Shown here piece by piece: positions 1 through 9,813 of a stretch of DNA of 37,164 nucleotides. Within the stretch, counting starts at the first letter, position 1, and every line of letters starts with the position of its first letter. Position numbers and translations under genes: made by a program. The notes under the pieces are model-generated. The model did no database searches, was not told the DNA's origin, and saw only the letters and a program-made list of their open reading frames with translations. The DNA comes from Setomelanomma holmii. Its lineage: Eukaryota; Ascomycota; Dothideomycetes; Pleosporales; Phaeosphaeriaceae. The DNA is taken from contig ML978350.1 of NCBI GenBank assembly GCA_010015745.1, positions 1 to 37,164 on the forward strand, in the 5' to 3' direction.

Positions 1-2556
1 CACTGCTATGGCCCTCGAGCGTCTGCAGGCACGCACTCCAGCTATCGTTCATAGCGGGTCTAATCGTGATTTCTTTTGGCTCTTCGTGCTGAAATAGCTG
101 TCTAATCATACTACCTGTAGGGCTGAATAACAGCGCTGATGCATATGCTTGAAGAGGGTAACTCTCAATTGCCCCTTTGTGATACATAACAAATCGCCGC
201 GCATCTTGAATAAGCTGAGTAACCTGATGTTGGTCCTGCATCTCCTAATTGCGTCAGCATCTTAGTTACATACTCTATACAAATATACAGTTTTAGGATG
301 CTATACCTGCACTAGTGACCACAGTCTTGCCATTGAAACAACGCCCTTTTCTAAGCTCTTGCACAAGCTGAGCCCTTCTAGCCAGTAGAGATACTTTTTC
401 CTTAGGAACTCATCTACCAGGTCTCTAACTTGCATATTACAATTACTGCTTGAAGAAAAGTTAGGCTTAGAGTCGTGTAGATGATCAATCCAATAGACGC
501 ATGGGTAGCGTGTCGCTGCTAGTGGGTCGGGATCAGGCAGTGAGATGCTCTTGATAGGAAGTCCTGGCTCTTTGAGACCGTACATGTCCCTGTGCAATGT
601 GCTGGACAAAATCGCCAGAGACCTCGTAAAGATTACCCGATGAACTTCATTAGCACCACTACAAAAGATCTCTCCATATGCCTTTTCAAGGAGGAAGTCC
701 TTTGCAGACTGATGCACAAAGTAGACTGAATCTTCACGTAGAGTAAGAAATGATCCACAAAGGTTGATAATCTCCCGTAGGTCTTCGTCGGCTGTGTCTC
801 TGAGCGGTTCAGCAAGGGCCACAAGTTCCTCTAGCGTGATTGGCCGATACACAAGCGCTTCCAAAGCCAGGATCTGCTTGCAGAGTTCAGCGTCATCTGA
901 CACACTAATCTGCTGCATCATTCGCTCGTACAGCGGGTCCAGTCCTGGCGGGAAGGAATCCAGCTTCTTTAGAGCGTTCCGTTTCTTCGTATATCCAAGA
1001 TCTTGACACACAAGTGCTACCCACAGGAAGGTGCCGTCTGCCCTTGACGTCAAACCTGCAAACACTGCGTCTTGTGTCTGCTTGTCGTACTTCTTCTGCT
1101 GCGCCAGCTGAGATACCTTGTGCTGGATAAAGACGCCGACAGCCGCTGAGACAGACTCTGCGTTCAGCTCAAGACTCAGCTTGACCTTGTGCCCTGCCTG
1201 CTCGAGCTGTTCTTCAATGCCTGGCAAGTTGCGGCTCGACACAATCCATTTAACACACGAAGAAGCAGATGACTGCTTTGCAACAAACTCCAGCAGCTTC
1301 GGTAGATCATTAGTTACGCACTCGTCTAGCGCGTCGATAATCAGATACGTCGGGCGTAGGCGTGGGTCTTGTAGCACATCTCCAAAAATATCTGCTAAGA
1401 CTACCCAGGCATTCGCGTCTTCAAACAAGGCTTTGCCGGCGTGGTTGTGCTTCTTGCGGACATGCGAGGCAAGCAATGGTTGCTGAGTTATGAGCATGTA
1501 CAACAGCCCTCGTAGCACGGCTGTACCGCTGTTAATGCGCGCGTCGGTCGCTTGGCAGAAGAAGTACGACAGAAGCGCAGTTCTAGGCATCGAACTTTGC
1601 AGCTCATTGATAAGGCCGCAGAGCAGCATCGTCTTGCCTTTACCAGGATCACCTTTTACCCACAATAGTCGGTTGTTCAGGTCCTTTTGCCATTGCTGGT
1701 AGGCAGTGTTGTTAAGGACCCATCGGTAGGAGTCTGCTAGCAATCCACCCTTCATATCCTCAATGCGCTTCTTGTCATCGCGTGGATCCGTGTGGCGTAT
1801 GTCTCGAACGCATGTTTCGAGCTTGTCAATCTCGTCTTTCAGACGTCTAAACGCGCTTGCTGCCCCTTCGCTGTAAGCTGGCGCTATCTCGACATCGAAA
1901 ATGCCCGACAATGAGTACCATGCGTCTTCTTCGCGATTGGTCTCCCTGTCGCCTTTCCACCGCAGCCGCTCGTCGACGCTGAATTGGGAAAGAGGAGCTC
2001 CGCTAAGCACTTCGTGTGAGATACTAGTGATTGTGTGTATCATTAACTTTAGCGACCTCTTGTCACCAAGCTTCTCCCATTCTTGAGAGAAAAACTCGAG
2101 TGTGTTTGGGGCAAGAAGCTCTTGGAGCGTCCAACCACGTGTGAACCAGCGACTTGACCTGAAGGCAGGCTCCCAAGTGGACTCGCTTAGCATACTGCCG
2201 GCTTTTCGCTTCCTTGTCGATACGTCTGCGAGGTATGCATAGCATATGGTCGCGTTTTGGTACCAGCGAAACATGGACCGAATAGCCTGGGAGAGCTCAG
2301 CCCTGTTAGACTTATCGATGCAGCATGTGTCAACCCAGAAGTACCGCAGTCCATTTTGCTGTGCTTGTTCTCCGCAGAAGCGTATCTTCTGATAGCCAGG
2401 CTTGTCCTTGCCGTCGCCTTTTACAAGGTCTGCGAAAGTCACCTCCTCGCTATCTGCTCCCCAGGTGTGTGAAAGTATCGCATAGGGAGGTATCGCGTCG
2501 TCATCGAAGCTATGGATACTAAGCTTTCCGCTTTCGCTGTACTCTAAGAGTCGCAT
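1..2556 (-). CDS. HET-NACHT NLR-like protein (HET-E type), 3' end beyond the window
   Basis: Probable intracellular NLR of the vegetative-incompatibility (HET-E/HET-D) type. The ATG at 2556 is preferred over 2583 because family members usually begin with MRLL. An N-terminal HET domain covers roughly residues 25-170 (AILSHTWG; WVDTCCIDKS; RWFTRGWTLQELLAP). A NACHT domain follows, with Walker A GDPGKGKT at about 302-309, Walker B YLIIDALDE near 405, and the sensor-like WIVSSRN. The first exon reads to a stop at 301-303, but CAG|GTATAG at 307/306 looks like a donor. An in-frame acceptor at TTAG (exon resumes at 244; alternative 235) restores a frame running off the left edge. That second exon ends in CLQTLEGHSS, in this family the lead-in to the first WD40 repeat, so a C-terminal beta-propeller is expected outside the window. 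Domain calls come from visible motifs; the role in non-self recognition is family knowledge. No frame break is seen. Confidence 0.88.
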
Positions 2557-2583
2557 CGAATTGCGTGGTTGTGCGGTAGGCAC

Positions 2584-3464
2584 ATGAGATGAGAGGAGGA
2601 TTCGAGAGGCTGAACTCGGTGGCCTGGTCGCGCGGGCGCCTGCTACTCGCTAGGTGCTTTCATGCTACTAGTGGATGGTCAACATACAGAAAATGACGAA
2701 CAGCTATAGCAGCTTACATACCAGCAGGACCATGTGGTGCGTTAAGATGTTGCGAGCTGAGGCTGCCGCCTTTTCGCTGTATTCTCGGCTTAGGGATGAA
2801 GCCTGGTATAGGGCCCCAGGCGGGGTAAGGCGTAGCCCCATGCATGCGTAGTACCGCTGGCAAGGCTGAACTGCGCTGTTGAAGCCACGCGCCACAACTT
2901 GAGCATTTCCAGTATAGCGCAGGAGTACATTGCAGACTGCCAAGCGTTCGCAATCCTGCTTTGTCAGTGTTCTAAGTCCTCTCGCTAAACACGAAAGACT
3001 GGCACATCGAGCCGGGAGAACTCGGAGGGCACCCAAACAGAAGCTGCACGTCTGCTTATTGTAGTAGTATCTTCTTAAACTAATTTGGTCTTGTGCAGCG
3101 GCTCCGAAGCAGTGAGCTACGCTGCTGTGAGGGGCAGAGCAGGGGTTGGTTGTCGTTGCAGCTCCTAGAGCGTAGACAGTATGCCCAGCAACATATCTAG
3201 AACTGCTGTAATTTTACCTTTTAAGCTTATCGAGACGTAGAAGTACGTCATAGGGATGTCTGTGAGTTTGATTCATTTTATAAACTCGTAGGTTGACGGT
3301 GTAACGTGCGTTGATGATGTTGTCGGCTCTGCGCAGAGGGATGTTCGACCCGCAGGGATGGACTTTACGGCCATGTATATAAGTAGCTCTACCCAGCGTA
3401 GATAGTCAATTCAGCGCAGTCCTCCCCCTCCGTACCGTTACAATAAAGCTTCGCATATCCTTGC
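2584..3464. other. Intergenic stretch, no supportable gene
   Basis: Only short overlapping reading frames without recognisable domains occur here; the longest is 110 codons on the minus strand at 2704-3036. The 5' flank of the HET-NACHT gene must lie in the first few hundred bases. A TATA-like TATATAAG lies at 3376, inside a segment also found near 16557. Confidence 0.5.
3376..3442 (+). repeat. Promoter-like segment, copy 1
   Basis: A TATA-like TATATAAG is followed by GATAGTCAATTCAGCGCA, a pyrimidine-rich stretch and CGTTACA. A diverged copy in the same orientation and motif order occurs at 16557-16627. This copy ends about 20 bp before the left terminal repeat of the hAT element, so the transposon may have inserted just downstream of a promoter. 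The promoter function is inferred only from the TATA and CT-rich layout. Confidence 0.35.
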
Positions 3465-3500
3465 CGCACGCAGCGCTCCCAACAGCCAGTACTACTGCTA
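3465..3500 (+). repeat. Left terminal inverted repeat of the hAT element
   Basis: Reads CGCACGCAGCGCTCCCAACA and continues through CCAGTACTACTGCTA. It is the reverse complement of 6745-6713, with one mismatch in the outer 23 bases and a 3-base length difference further in. Confidence 0.75.
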
Positions 3501-3612
3501 CTGATTGGCTTGATTAGCTACTGTACTGCCTCTAGTAGAGTGAATTACTGACTGTGGTGACAGAAAGGGATGCCCTTGCTGCCCGTAGCAGTAGTACTGC
3601 TGCACAAGACAT

Positions 3613-6247
3613 CTACTGACAGTAAGAGCTCTCTGATTGGCTGAAGGAGCTGCTTGCCTGTGAAGGAGCGCTGAAGAAGTCACTGGCTTGGGAAGCAGCT
3701 ACTTTCCTGGGCTGCTTTTTATCAGCTTTTCCCACCAGAATTTCGAGATCCTTGAGTGAGCTGTTCACAACGCCGTGCCTCAGCCAGCTCTTCTATAGTT
3801 GTATAGCCTCGATTGTTGCTGCTCCAAGGCAGTTGCGATCGTCACTTATTGTTCGTCTAGCTTTGCTGAAGGAGCGCTCGCACTCGCAGCTTGTGGAGGG
3901 GATCGATAAGTAGTCGCCAGCGATCTTAAAGAGCATAGGGTATCGCTCGCGGCCTACTTGAAGCCACCAGGCCCAGGGATCGGCGGAGTCGAGTACGAGT
4001 AGCTCAGTCTCACTCCCGTTAGTATAGTCAAATAGCAGAGAGTCAAAGTACTCGTCAAGCTGGCTTACTCGCTTCAAACGCTTCCCTTTGGCGTTGGTGA
4101 GTAGATGGAGAACAACCTCCATCATGCGCTCGTACAGAGTACTGCTGCTGCCACCGGGGAGCTTCCGGCGACTTGGAGGTGGCAGATGGAGCTCATCCTC
4201 AGCCTCTTCAGCTGCCTCAGTATACTGCTTAAAGACTCGTCGGATGGAGGCCTCTGCCTTGCGATACCAGTGCGGAAAGTGCTTCCACTGCGTCTTAAAC
4301 CAGCCGAGGCGGAGTTTGGGATGGAGCGCGGTGGCTACAGCGTAAAAGCTGACGTCAGGTCGTAGGAGTATAAGGTCAAAGTAGCTATCGAGCTTTACTT
4401 TGCCGTAGGAGACTGATGACTTAAAATATCGATTTCTTTGTGTGTGTGGGCGCTCGCTTGCCTCGTTATAGTGTGCCCACAAAGCTTGGAGGTTAGGCAA
4501 AGTTTGCCATAGTGATCCAAAGCCAGAGACGCTGGCGGAGCCCTCGAGGCACTTTGTGAGCTCGTATGGAGCTTGTAGAAAATCGACAAGCTCAGTAACA
4601 TTGTCCCAATCGTCATCGGAGAGCGCGTCGGTGATAGGGCTGTAATTGAGTTCGTCGGGATGTGTTTGCTCGTAGCGAAGATGGCGGATGAAGCGCTTGA
4701 TGGAGTCCTTGAGCTCAAGGCAGCGGAGGAGCATGAGATAGACTGAGTGCCAGCGGACGCCTCCAGCTTGTCGCAGTTGCAGCGCATTGTAGGTATATAA
4801 GGCCTCGTCGTCGTCGTGCTTCTGCATCGATTGGAACAGCTTACGCCGCTTGTGGGATGCACACACTGTATTGACGAAGTTGTGGAGCTTGCCTACAACA
4901 CCAAGCCCTCGAAATTTTTGAAACTGATCCTTTGGAGCAGCAGCAGCTATCTCCTCTTCCCAGCGACTTACTCCATTGCCGTATATTGTTGCTTTGACCA
5001 CGAGGTTAATTACATGGCCTGCACAGCGTATGCGATTATCAGCTGAGATGTCGATGTTTGGATGCGGGTTAAGGCTCTTAATGAGCTCGCTATCGTTGCT
5101 CGTCGCGTTATCACCCACAAAGCAGTAGAATTTTCGGGCGATCTTGAATTTATTGAGTACGGCGCGTACGACAGAGCCTTGAGTAGCTCCAGTGTGGTCT
5201 CCGAATAGATTGGTAAATGCGATCAATATATCTCTCTGTTGGAATCGAGTATCTGTAATACTGTTAGAATGTATTACTTTGGTGTTGTAATAATCCTGCC
5301 ACGCTTAGGCTATTGTCTGCCCGATCAGGTAAGGCGGGGTTAGACTTACCGGCAAAGTGAGCTACAACACCAAGGAAGCTCAGGTAATTAGATGACGTCC
5401 ACACATCGACGCTTATACTAATCCTTGACGACGACTCCTCCAAAAGCCGGCTAACCTCTACCTTTCTCTCCTCCAAAGCCCTTAGTATATAGTGGGTCAT
5501 CGTCGTGCTCGAATTCGGCAGGGCTGGAAGGAGACTCGTGCGGTTCCAGGTCAGTAAACCTCGAAGTGCCGGTGACACTGCATTGACAAAGCTGACGTCC
5601 TTCATAATCACTCAGTCCACTAAGGCGCTCTGCAGAGCCTCCTCCTGCCACGGCAAATGGGATATGACTGTACTTGAGCCTACTACCTTTGCTGCTTCGA
5701 ATGGCGACGAAAAATCCGGCCTTGAGACGCCTTCTGGCAGGAGACCTGTGGCAGGATTGATCCGGTGAGCTTTGACCACGTGGTTGGAAATATGAGCAGT
5801 ACTATTAACAACTTTAGCGTCACAGGTCTCCTTAGCTAAATGGCAGAGTCGGCAAAGCCAGAGCTTAATCGGTGTTGTTTCAGATGGCCGAAAGTACTCC
5901 AGCTCAACACCACATTTCCATATGGGTGAGCTCTTTTTTTCACCAAGGAGCGCGCTCTTGTGCCGTACTTTGTAGCCCACGCGTGACGCCAAAAGCTGCT
6001 TGCCATCAAGGTATATGTGGCTGAAATTGACCGGAAATCGCTCGCCTACAACACCAAGGTTATCCTCAGGATACACATGGGTAGCCTCCACCAAGGTGGC
6101 CACCGAGGCGCTTGAAAAGCTCGGAGATGGAGGTGTTTGGGCACGAGCTTTGGCAAGCCTCTTGCTGCCAGCAGAGTGAAAGATGGGAGCAACAGCGCTG
6201 GCAATAGAGGCAGCTTGCGACTGCGAGAAGCGAGACGGTCGACTCAT
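3613..6247 (-). pseudogene. hAT transposase with one intron and two in-frame stops
   Basis: The reading starts at ATG 6247; the frame upstream of it is only a translated minisatellite. Full length would be about 845 codons, normal for a fungal hAT transposase. A BED-type zinc finger lies near residues 132-161 (C132, C135, H156, H161). Then come the RNase-H-fold acidic motifs ISISVDVWTSS (D281) and FVGDNATSND (D347), and a C-terminal hATC dimerisation region near 748-785 (STSCECERSFSKARR). What looks like a frameshift around 5250-5350 is an intron: donor GTAAGT at 5349, acceptor TTACAG ending at 5253, with CTAAC before it. Removing it gives VVAHFADTRF, matching the family. Two stops break the frame: TGA at 5614-5612 (family position usually Trp) and TAG at 3795-3793, inside the hATC region and followed by KSWLRHG in frame. 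The second fits a CAG to TAG, RIP-type change. It cannot make a full transposase unless the stops are read through. Confidence 0.85.
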
Positions 6248-6273
6248 ACTGTGCGAGAGAGTAGCTTTTTGAA

Positions 6274-6419
6274 GATAGGATGAGGTTGGAAAGATAGGAT
6301 GAGGTTGGAAAGATAGGATGAGGCTGGAAAGATAGGATGAGGCTGGATAGATAGGATGAGGCTGGAAAGATAAGATGAGGCTGGAAAGATAGGATGAGGC
6401 TGGAAAGATAGGATGAGGT
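6274..6419. repeat. 19-bp minisatellite in the hAT 5' leader, about 7.7 copies
   Basis: Tandem units of GATAGGATGAGGCTGGAAA start at 6274, 6293, 6312, 6331, 6350, 6369, 6388 and 6407, with occasional C/T and A/T changes. They lie just upstream of the transposase start (6247) and inside the transposon, so they are probably part of its leader or promoter. The second hAT copy has only about two degenerate units at 15668-15705, so the array length varies between copies. Confidence 0.9.
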
Positions 6420-6712
6420 CGAAACAATTTGGCAAGTTATCCTCCGCCGCCTCCACCGCCTCCATCGCCTCCACTAGAACAACAACGCAACGCGTTGCGC
6501 GCTCCTGTCAAAAGTTACTTGTAGTTTACTAACAAAACGAGACAGTTGCAGGCCACTCAGCGCCTCCGCCTGCGCAAATTTTCTTCCCCGAGTTACACGG
6601 CAGTAGCGCAGTACTACTACTCCCAAATCATCACCACTACGGCTACTCTACTACACCCAATAACACCTCGCTACTTACTGCTTATTAAGCAGTACTACAG
6701 TACACTGTACTG

Positions 6713-6745
6713 TAGCAGTGCTGGCTGTTGGGAGCGCTGTGTGCG
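6713..6745 (-). repeat. Right terminal inverted repeat of the hAT element
   Basis: Reads TAGCAGTGCTGGCTGTTGGG and continues through AGCGCTGTGTGCG. It is the inverse of the left repeat at 3465-3500. Confidence 0.75.
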
Positions 6746-7914
6746 CTAAACTGGGGCAGAACACTAGAGGGATACGGTATACTGTATCACCATGCCTGAC
6801 ACCCCTCACAGGCGATCTGCTGCTCAGCCTCTCGTTGAGCAAGTATATCCTCTCCGGCCCGGTCTCTGAATACTCCTCGCTTCTGTATACGCTTTTTTCT
6901 ATGCTGTTCTACGCACTGATGCTGCCTCGTTGGCTCTTTTAAACTTGGCGGTCCAATCGCGAGGAGTCTAACAGAGCTTCGGTGTCGGAGAGAAGCGCAG
7001 AGCGGCGCGAGGGGAGCACGGACGCAGCAATCGGGGCGGGGATTGTGCGACGGCGTAGCCAAGAAGAACGGGGTGAGGCCGCGGTGGAGCTGGCGTATGG
7101 CAGGCTGGGGCTGAGCGAGCTGCCCAGACAGCCATGCATTCTTGAGCTGCGAATCGTGGCGGGGATCACGGTGGGGTCTCTTTGCATGATGGCAAGGTAC
7201 TGTACAGTACACAACCCGCAGTAACGGTCCGGGAAAGATATTGGCGTCTACCAACCTCCGAATTAGTTGACTGTACTAAGGTGGTACAGTATGACCGAGC
7301 CTCAGCGCGGATCTCGGCGCGGAAGGTGAATGATGACAGTCTGTGTAAGCGAGATGCTCAGATCTCCACCCTTGCGACGCTCCTTACTCCTGCGTCTCCA
7401 TCACTGAGCAACTTGCACACTTGCCTCAGCTAGTTCAGAAACTTAAACATCCGATGCGAAGTCTAATCGGTACACTCTTGTCCAGTCCAGTACAGCTGCA
7501 ATGGCGGCGCGGGACTACCGTACATCAGTATGTGGGCTGCGCTGAACCAGATCTATGTAGAGGCGTGAGACGCAGACAAGGATAATAGGGACGGTCTGTG
7601 TCTGTGCGGACCTAGCTCAAAGAAGCTCACCAAGGGAGAGGAAGAGACAAGTTAGGGTTCAAGTATCCCCACGCTCAAAGGAATAACTTAGTCCTCGCTG
7701 CTTAAGTTACTAGCATTTCTGGCCCCCATACTTGTCGTGAATGTAGCCCCTGCTAGACAGTTGTCTCCGGACTTACGCCTTACAACGTAATGGCTGACTT
7801 GGCGTCAGCGGAGTACTTATTTTCCCCCGGATATCGTTCATGGTTGGTAACATTACTTCTTATGATTCTACAAGTTTGCGCCTCGATTTGTCCCGTTTTG
7901 CCTCTACTGCTACT
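6746..7914. other. Intergenic stretch, no supportable gene
   Basis: Overlapping frames on both strands (for example a 155-codon frame on the minus strand at 6787-7254) are rich in Arg, Pro and Ser and have no recognisable domain; I read them as chance frames in GC-rich sequence. ACTGTACAGT-like palindromes recur near 7198-7210 and 7269-7290. The last few hundred bases should hold the promoter of the secreted-protein gene at 7915; no clear TATA box was found. Confidence 0.45.
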
Positions 7915-8433
7915 ATGATGCACATGGTTACAGTTCTCGGTATGGTCCTGGTCACAATTTCACCCACACTTGCTAAGCCACACTCTACCATGCCTCTGCT
8001 CAGCCGCCGTGATGATGTAAACTCGTTTTGCTACTTCCGTGGGCATCAACCAACTGAAGAAACCTACCTGCAGGGGTTTGCCCAGTACTGCGATAAGTAC
8101 GTCCAGGATGGCATTAGTCTCGGAAACAGGAACGATCTCGATTCAACGATGACGCTCAAGGACATTTACGATTGTCCTATCAATTGGATCTATAAGATGC
8201 GGTGGGAAGATGATGCGGGCGTTGGCCCAGTCGACACCAGCCACGACATGTGCGTGAATAAGTTCCACGATTTTGTTGACGACAGTACGTGTCCAAACGG
8301 TCTGACAAAACTCATGATCGGCGGGAAATATTGGATTGAATTTGGGGACAAGCTTGGCTCTAAATTGTGGATCGAGACGAGGCAGCGGGCTGATGATAAG
8401 TATCCATGTAATTGCAAATATAGTAGAAGCTAG
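7915..8433 (+). CDS. Small secreted protein, 172 aa, candidate effector
   Basis: No recognised domain. The ATG at 7915 is chosen because it opens directly into a signal peptide (MMHMVTVLGMVLVTISPTLA, cleavage likely before KPH). The in-frame ATG at 7840 would put 25 polar residues ahead of it. A dibasic SRR at about residues 29-31 could be a Kex2-type processing site. The mature part has seven cysteines, several acidic stretches and a C-terminal PCNCKYSRS, with no membrane segment after the signal. It is intronless as read. Size, secretion signal and cysteines fit a fungal secreted effector-like protein, but the function is unknown. The alternative is a secreted protein of ordinary physiology. 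Confidence 0.7.
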   Translation: MMHMVTVLGMVLVTISPTLAKPHSTMPLLSRRDDVNSFCYFRGHQPTEETYLQGFAQYCDKYVQDGISLGNRNDLDSTMTLKDIYDCPINWIYKMRWEDDAGVGPVDTSHDMCVNKFHDFVDDSTCPNGLTKLMIGGKYWIEFGDKLGSKLWIETRQRADDKYPCNCKYSRS

Positions 8434-9150
8434 GATGTTGATGACTGGGATCATCCCTAAGTGGTACGTGGAGTTCGAGCTGGGTTTAGTGTCGCGATAG
8501 CGGTGGAATGATCTAGTCTTCCCGTTTGTTGCATCATAGAGTGCGTATCTAATAAATGGTCAGGCGTACAGTACAAGTTAAAGGTGTCGAATCCATGATT
8601 GTGGAATTCCATGTTCGTGATTCCATGGAATTCCACACGAACGACGCTGTCAGCATTACCGAGGATTACCCCTCAACGCCCGGGACGGGTCAATGCCCGC
8701 TCACCAACATCAAAACAGCAGCTCAGTTTGAGGCTATTGAGCCACGCGCGACCAACGAGCCTTGCTTATTGCGCATCGAGATGCAGCAGTGGAAAACTGT
8801 TGGCACTCGAATGATGTGTCAGATGAATGTCATATCCCAGCGCCTTGATTATACTGTGTTCATTTTCTAAATGATGTTTGTGTCAAGAATCTTTCAAATG
8901 TATCGTTATCGTAGTTAAAGCTAGCTATCTTGCTACTGGCTAGTGGGAGAACAATGCTACAAGACGAATGAGATCTCAAGTGACACAGGAGTGCGGTAGC
9001 TTGTTTCAATTACTCGTGAGCGCATGCTACTTGGCACAGACTCAGTGCTGCCTCAGTCCCAAGTTACTAGCTTGATAACAGTCCAGCGCGAAGCTTTACA
9101 CAGCCTCGTAAGTAAACCACTTTATTAACAGGCCAGCGCAAATAAAGGAG
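8434..9150. other. Intergenic stretch with a doubtful 104-codon frame
   Basis: A plus-strand frame at 8556-8870 has no known motif and runs across a strong inverted repeat (8601-8636), so it may be a chance frame. Shortly before the NB-ARC fragment, GTAAGT at about 9109 and TTAACAG at about 9131 look like splice signals but lie only about 24 nt apart, too close for one intron. They may be debris of an upstream NB-ARC exon. Confidence 0.4.
8601..8636. repeat. Perfect inverted repeat, 13-bp arms with a 10-nt loop
   Basis: GTGGAATTCCATG at 8601-8613 is followed after ten bases by CATGGAATTCCAC at 8624-8636. The arms are perfect reverse complements. It could be a hairpin or a protein-binding palindrome; nothing around it decides this. 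Confidence 0.85.
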
Positions 9151-9372
9151 ATGGAACGCGCACTGCTGCCCAGGCATCGAAAGGATGGACGACAAAGGAT
9201 ATATGTCCTACGTGGACTTGGTGGCATTGGCAAAACGCAGCTTACGGTCGAGTTTCCCCGACGACACCACCACGAGAATCATGGACAGGCCACACACGCC
9301 GCCGCCTTCGAGGGCGAGCAGGCGCAAGTCCTTGCCGGTCATATCGTAGTCGGCAGTGGCGTGGTCATGTAA
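9151..9372 (+). pseudogene. Fragment of an NB-ARC/STAND NTPase gene (P-loop only)
   Basis: The frame carries QRIYVLRGLGGIGKTQLTVEF at about residues 15-35, the Walker A segment that opens the NB-ARC domain of fungal NB-ARC/TPR proteins. No kinase-2 (LLVLDN) or GLPL motif follows: after about residue 40 the sequence no longer resembles the family, and the frame stops at 9372. I therefore read it as a relic of a larger NLR gene. The P-loop is canonical (GGIGKT), in contrast to the damaged P-loop of the NB-ARC/TPR gene at 21751. A short functional protein cannot be excluded but would be unusual. Confidence 0.65.
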
Positions 9373-9813
9373 GTGTTCAGCGTGTTAAGTCGGAAGATGG
9401 TGGTGTTGCTGCATCCTGTCCACAGTGGTTGTCATAGGGAGCACAGCTGAGGCAGGCTTTCTGGCCCCAGCGCGTGCGGCTGGGAATGGCGGACGGACAT
9501 GGCCGGTGGTTGGCTGCAGCTGCATCATACAGCGCGTCTACTGCCGTCGTGTATGTGGTTGAGCCGTAGAGCTGATGCAAGTGGGAGCATGGTAATTAAT
9601 TAGAGCGTTTTTACAAGCTAGGATATCTTAGGGAAACCCAGTGCTACTGTACAGTAAGCGAGGCAGGGGCCAAGCGTGAGATGAAACCTGTGCGGGTATC
9701 ATCACAAATTCTCTACGGAAGATGAGGCTATTATCTCGTAACATTACAGTATCATCAATGTAACAGCATCTGTCCAAGCCATTCACGGCAAATAACAAAA
9801 ACAAGTGATTATA
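9373..9813. other. Intergenic stretch, no supportable gene
   Basis: Only short frames without domains occur here. A CTACTGTACAGTAAGCGAGG palindrome-containing segment lies at 9642-9661. The sequence becomes AT-richer toward the fold-back element. Confidence 0.45.

Larger units (their letters stand above)
3465..6745 (-). mobile_element. hAT-superfamily DNA transposon, about 3.3 kb, transposase on the minus strand
   Basis: The element is bounded by inverted repeats at 3465-3500 and 6713-6745 (22 of the first 23 bases match, both containing AGCGCTCCCAACAGCCAG). It encloses one hAT transposase gene. Short AGTACTGC/GCAGTACT motifs recur inside both ends, as is usual for subterminal transposase-binding regions of hAT elements. 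No convincing 8-bp target-site duplication is visible directly outside these repeats (left ATCCTTGC, right CTAAACTG), so the exact outer border is uncertain. A second, diverged copy of the right-hand 350 bp lies at 15661-16031. Confidence 0.8.

Noticed and set aside
2704..3036. 110-codon minus-strand frame
   Set aside because: No recognisable motif, a second frame overlaps it on the same strand, and no splice or promoter signals support it.
5264..5611. Three separate transposase gene pieces with a frameshift between them
   Set aside because: The frame change is explained by a 97-nt intron with GTAAGT donor, CTAAC and TTACAG acceptor. Only two stop codons remain as lesions.
3457..6753. 8-bp target-site duplication of the hAT element
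   Set aside because: The flanking octamers ATCCTTGC and CTAAACTG do not match, and shifting the border inward does not give a match either.
6787..7254. 155-codon minus-strand frame
   Set aside because: No domain, Arg/Pro-rich, and equally long frames overlap on both strands, as expected for GC-rich non-coding DNA.
7655..7668. GGGTTCAAGTATCC, resembling a tRNA B box
   Set aside because: No A box, acceptor stem or cloverleaf can be drawn around it.
8556..8870. 104-codon plus-strand frame
   Set aside because: It runs through a perfect inverted repeat and has no motif or signal peptide; kept only as a mention in the intergenic entry.
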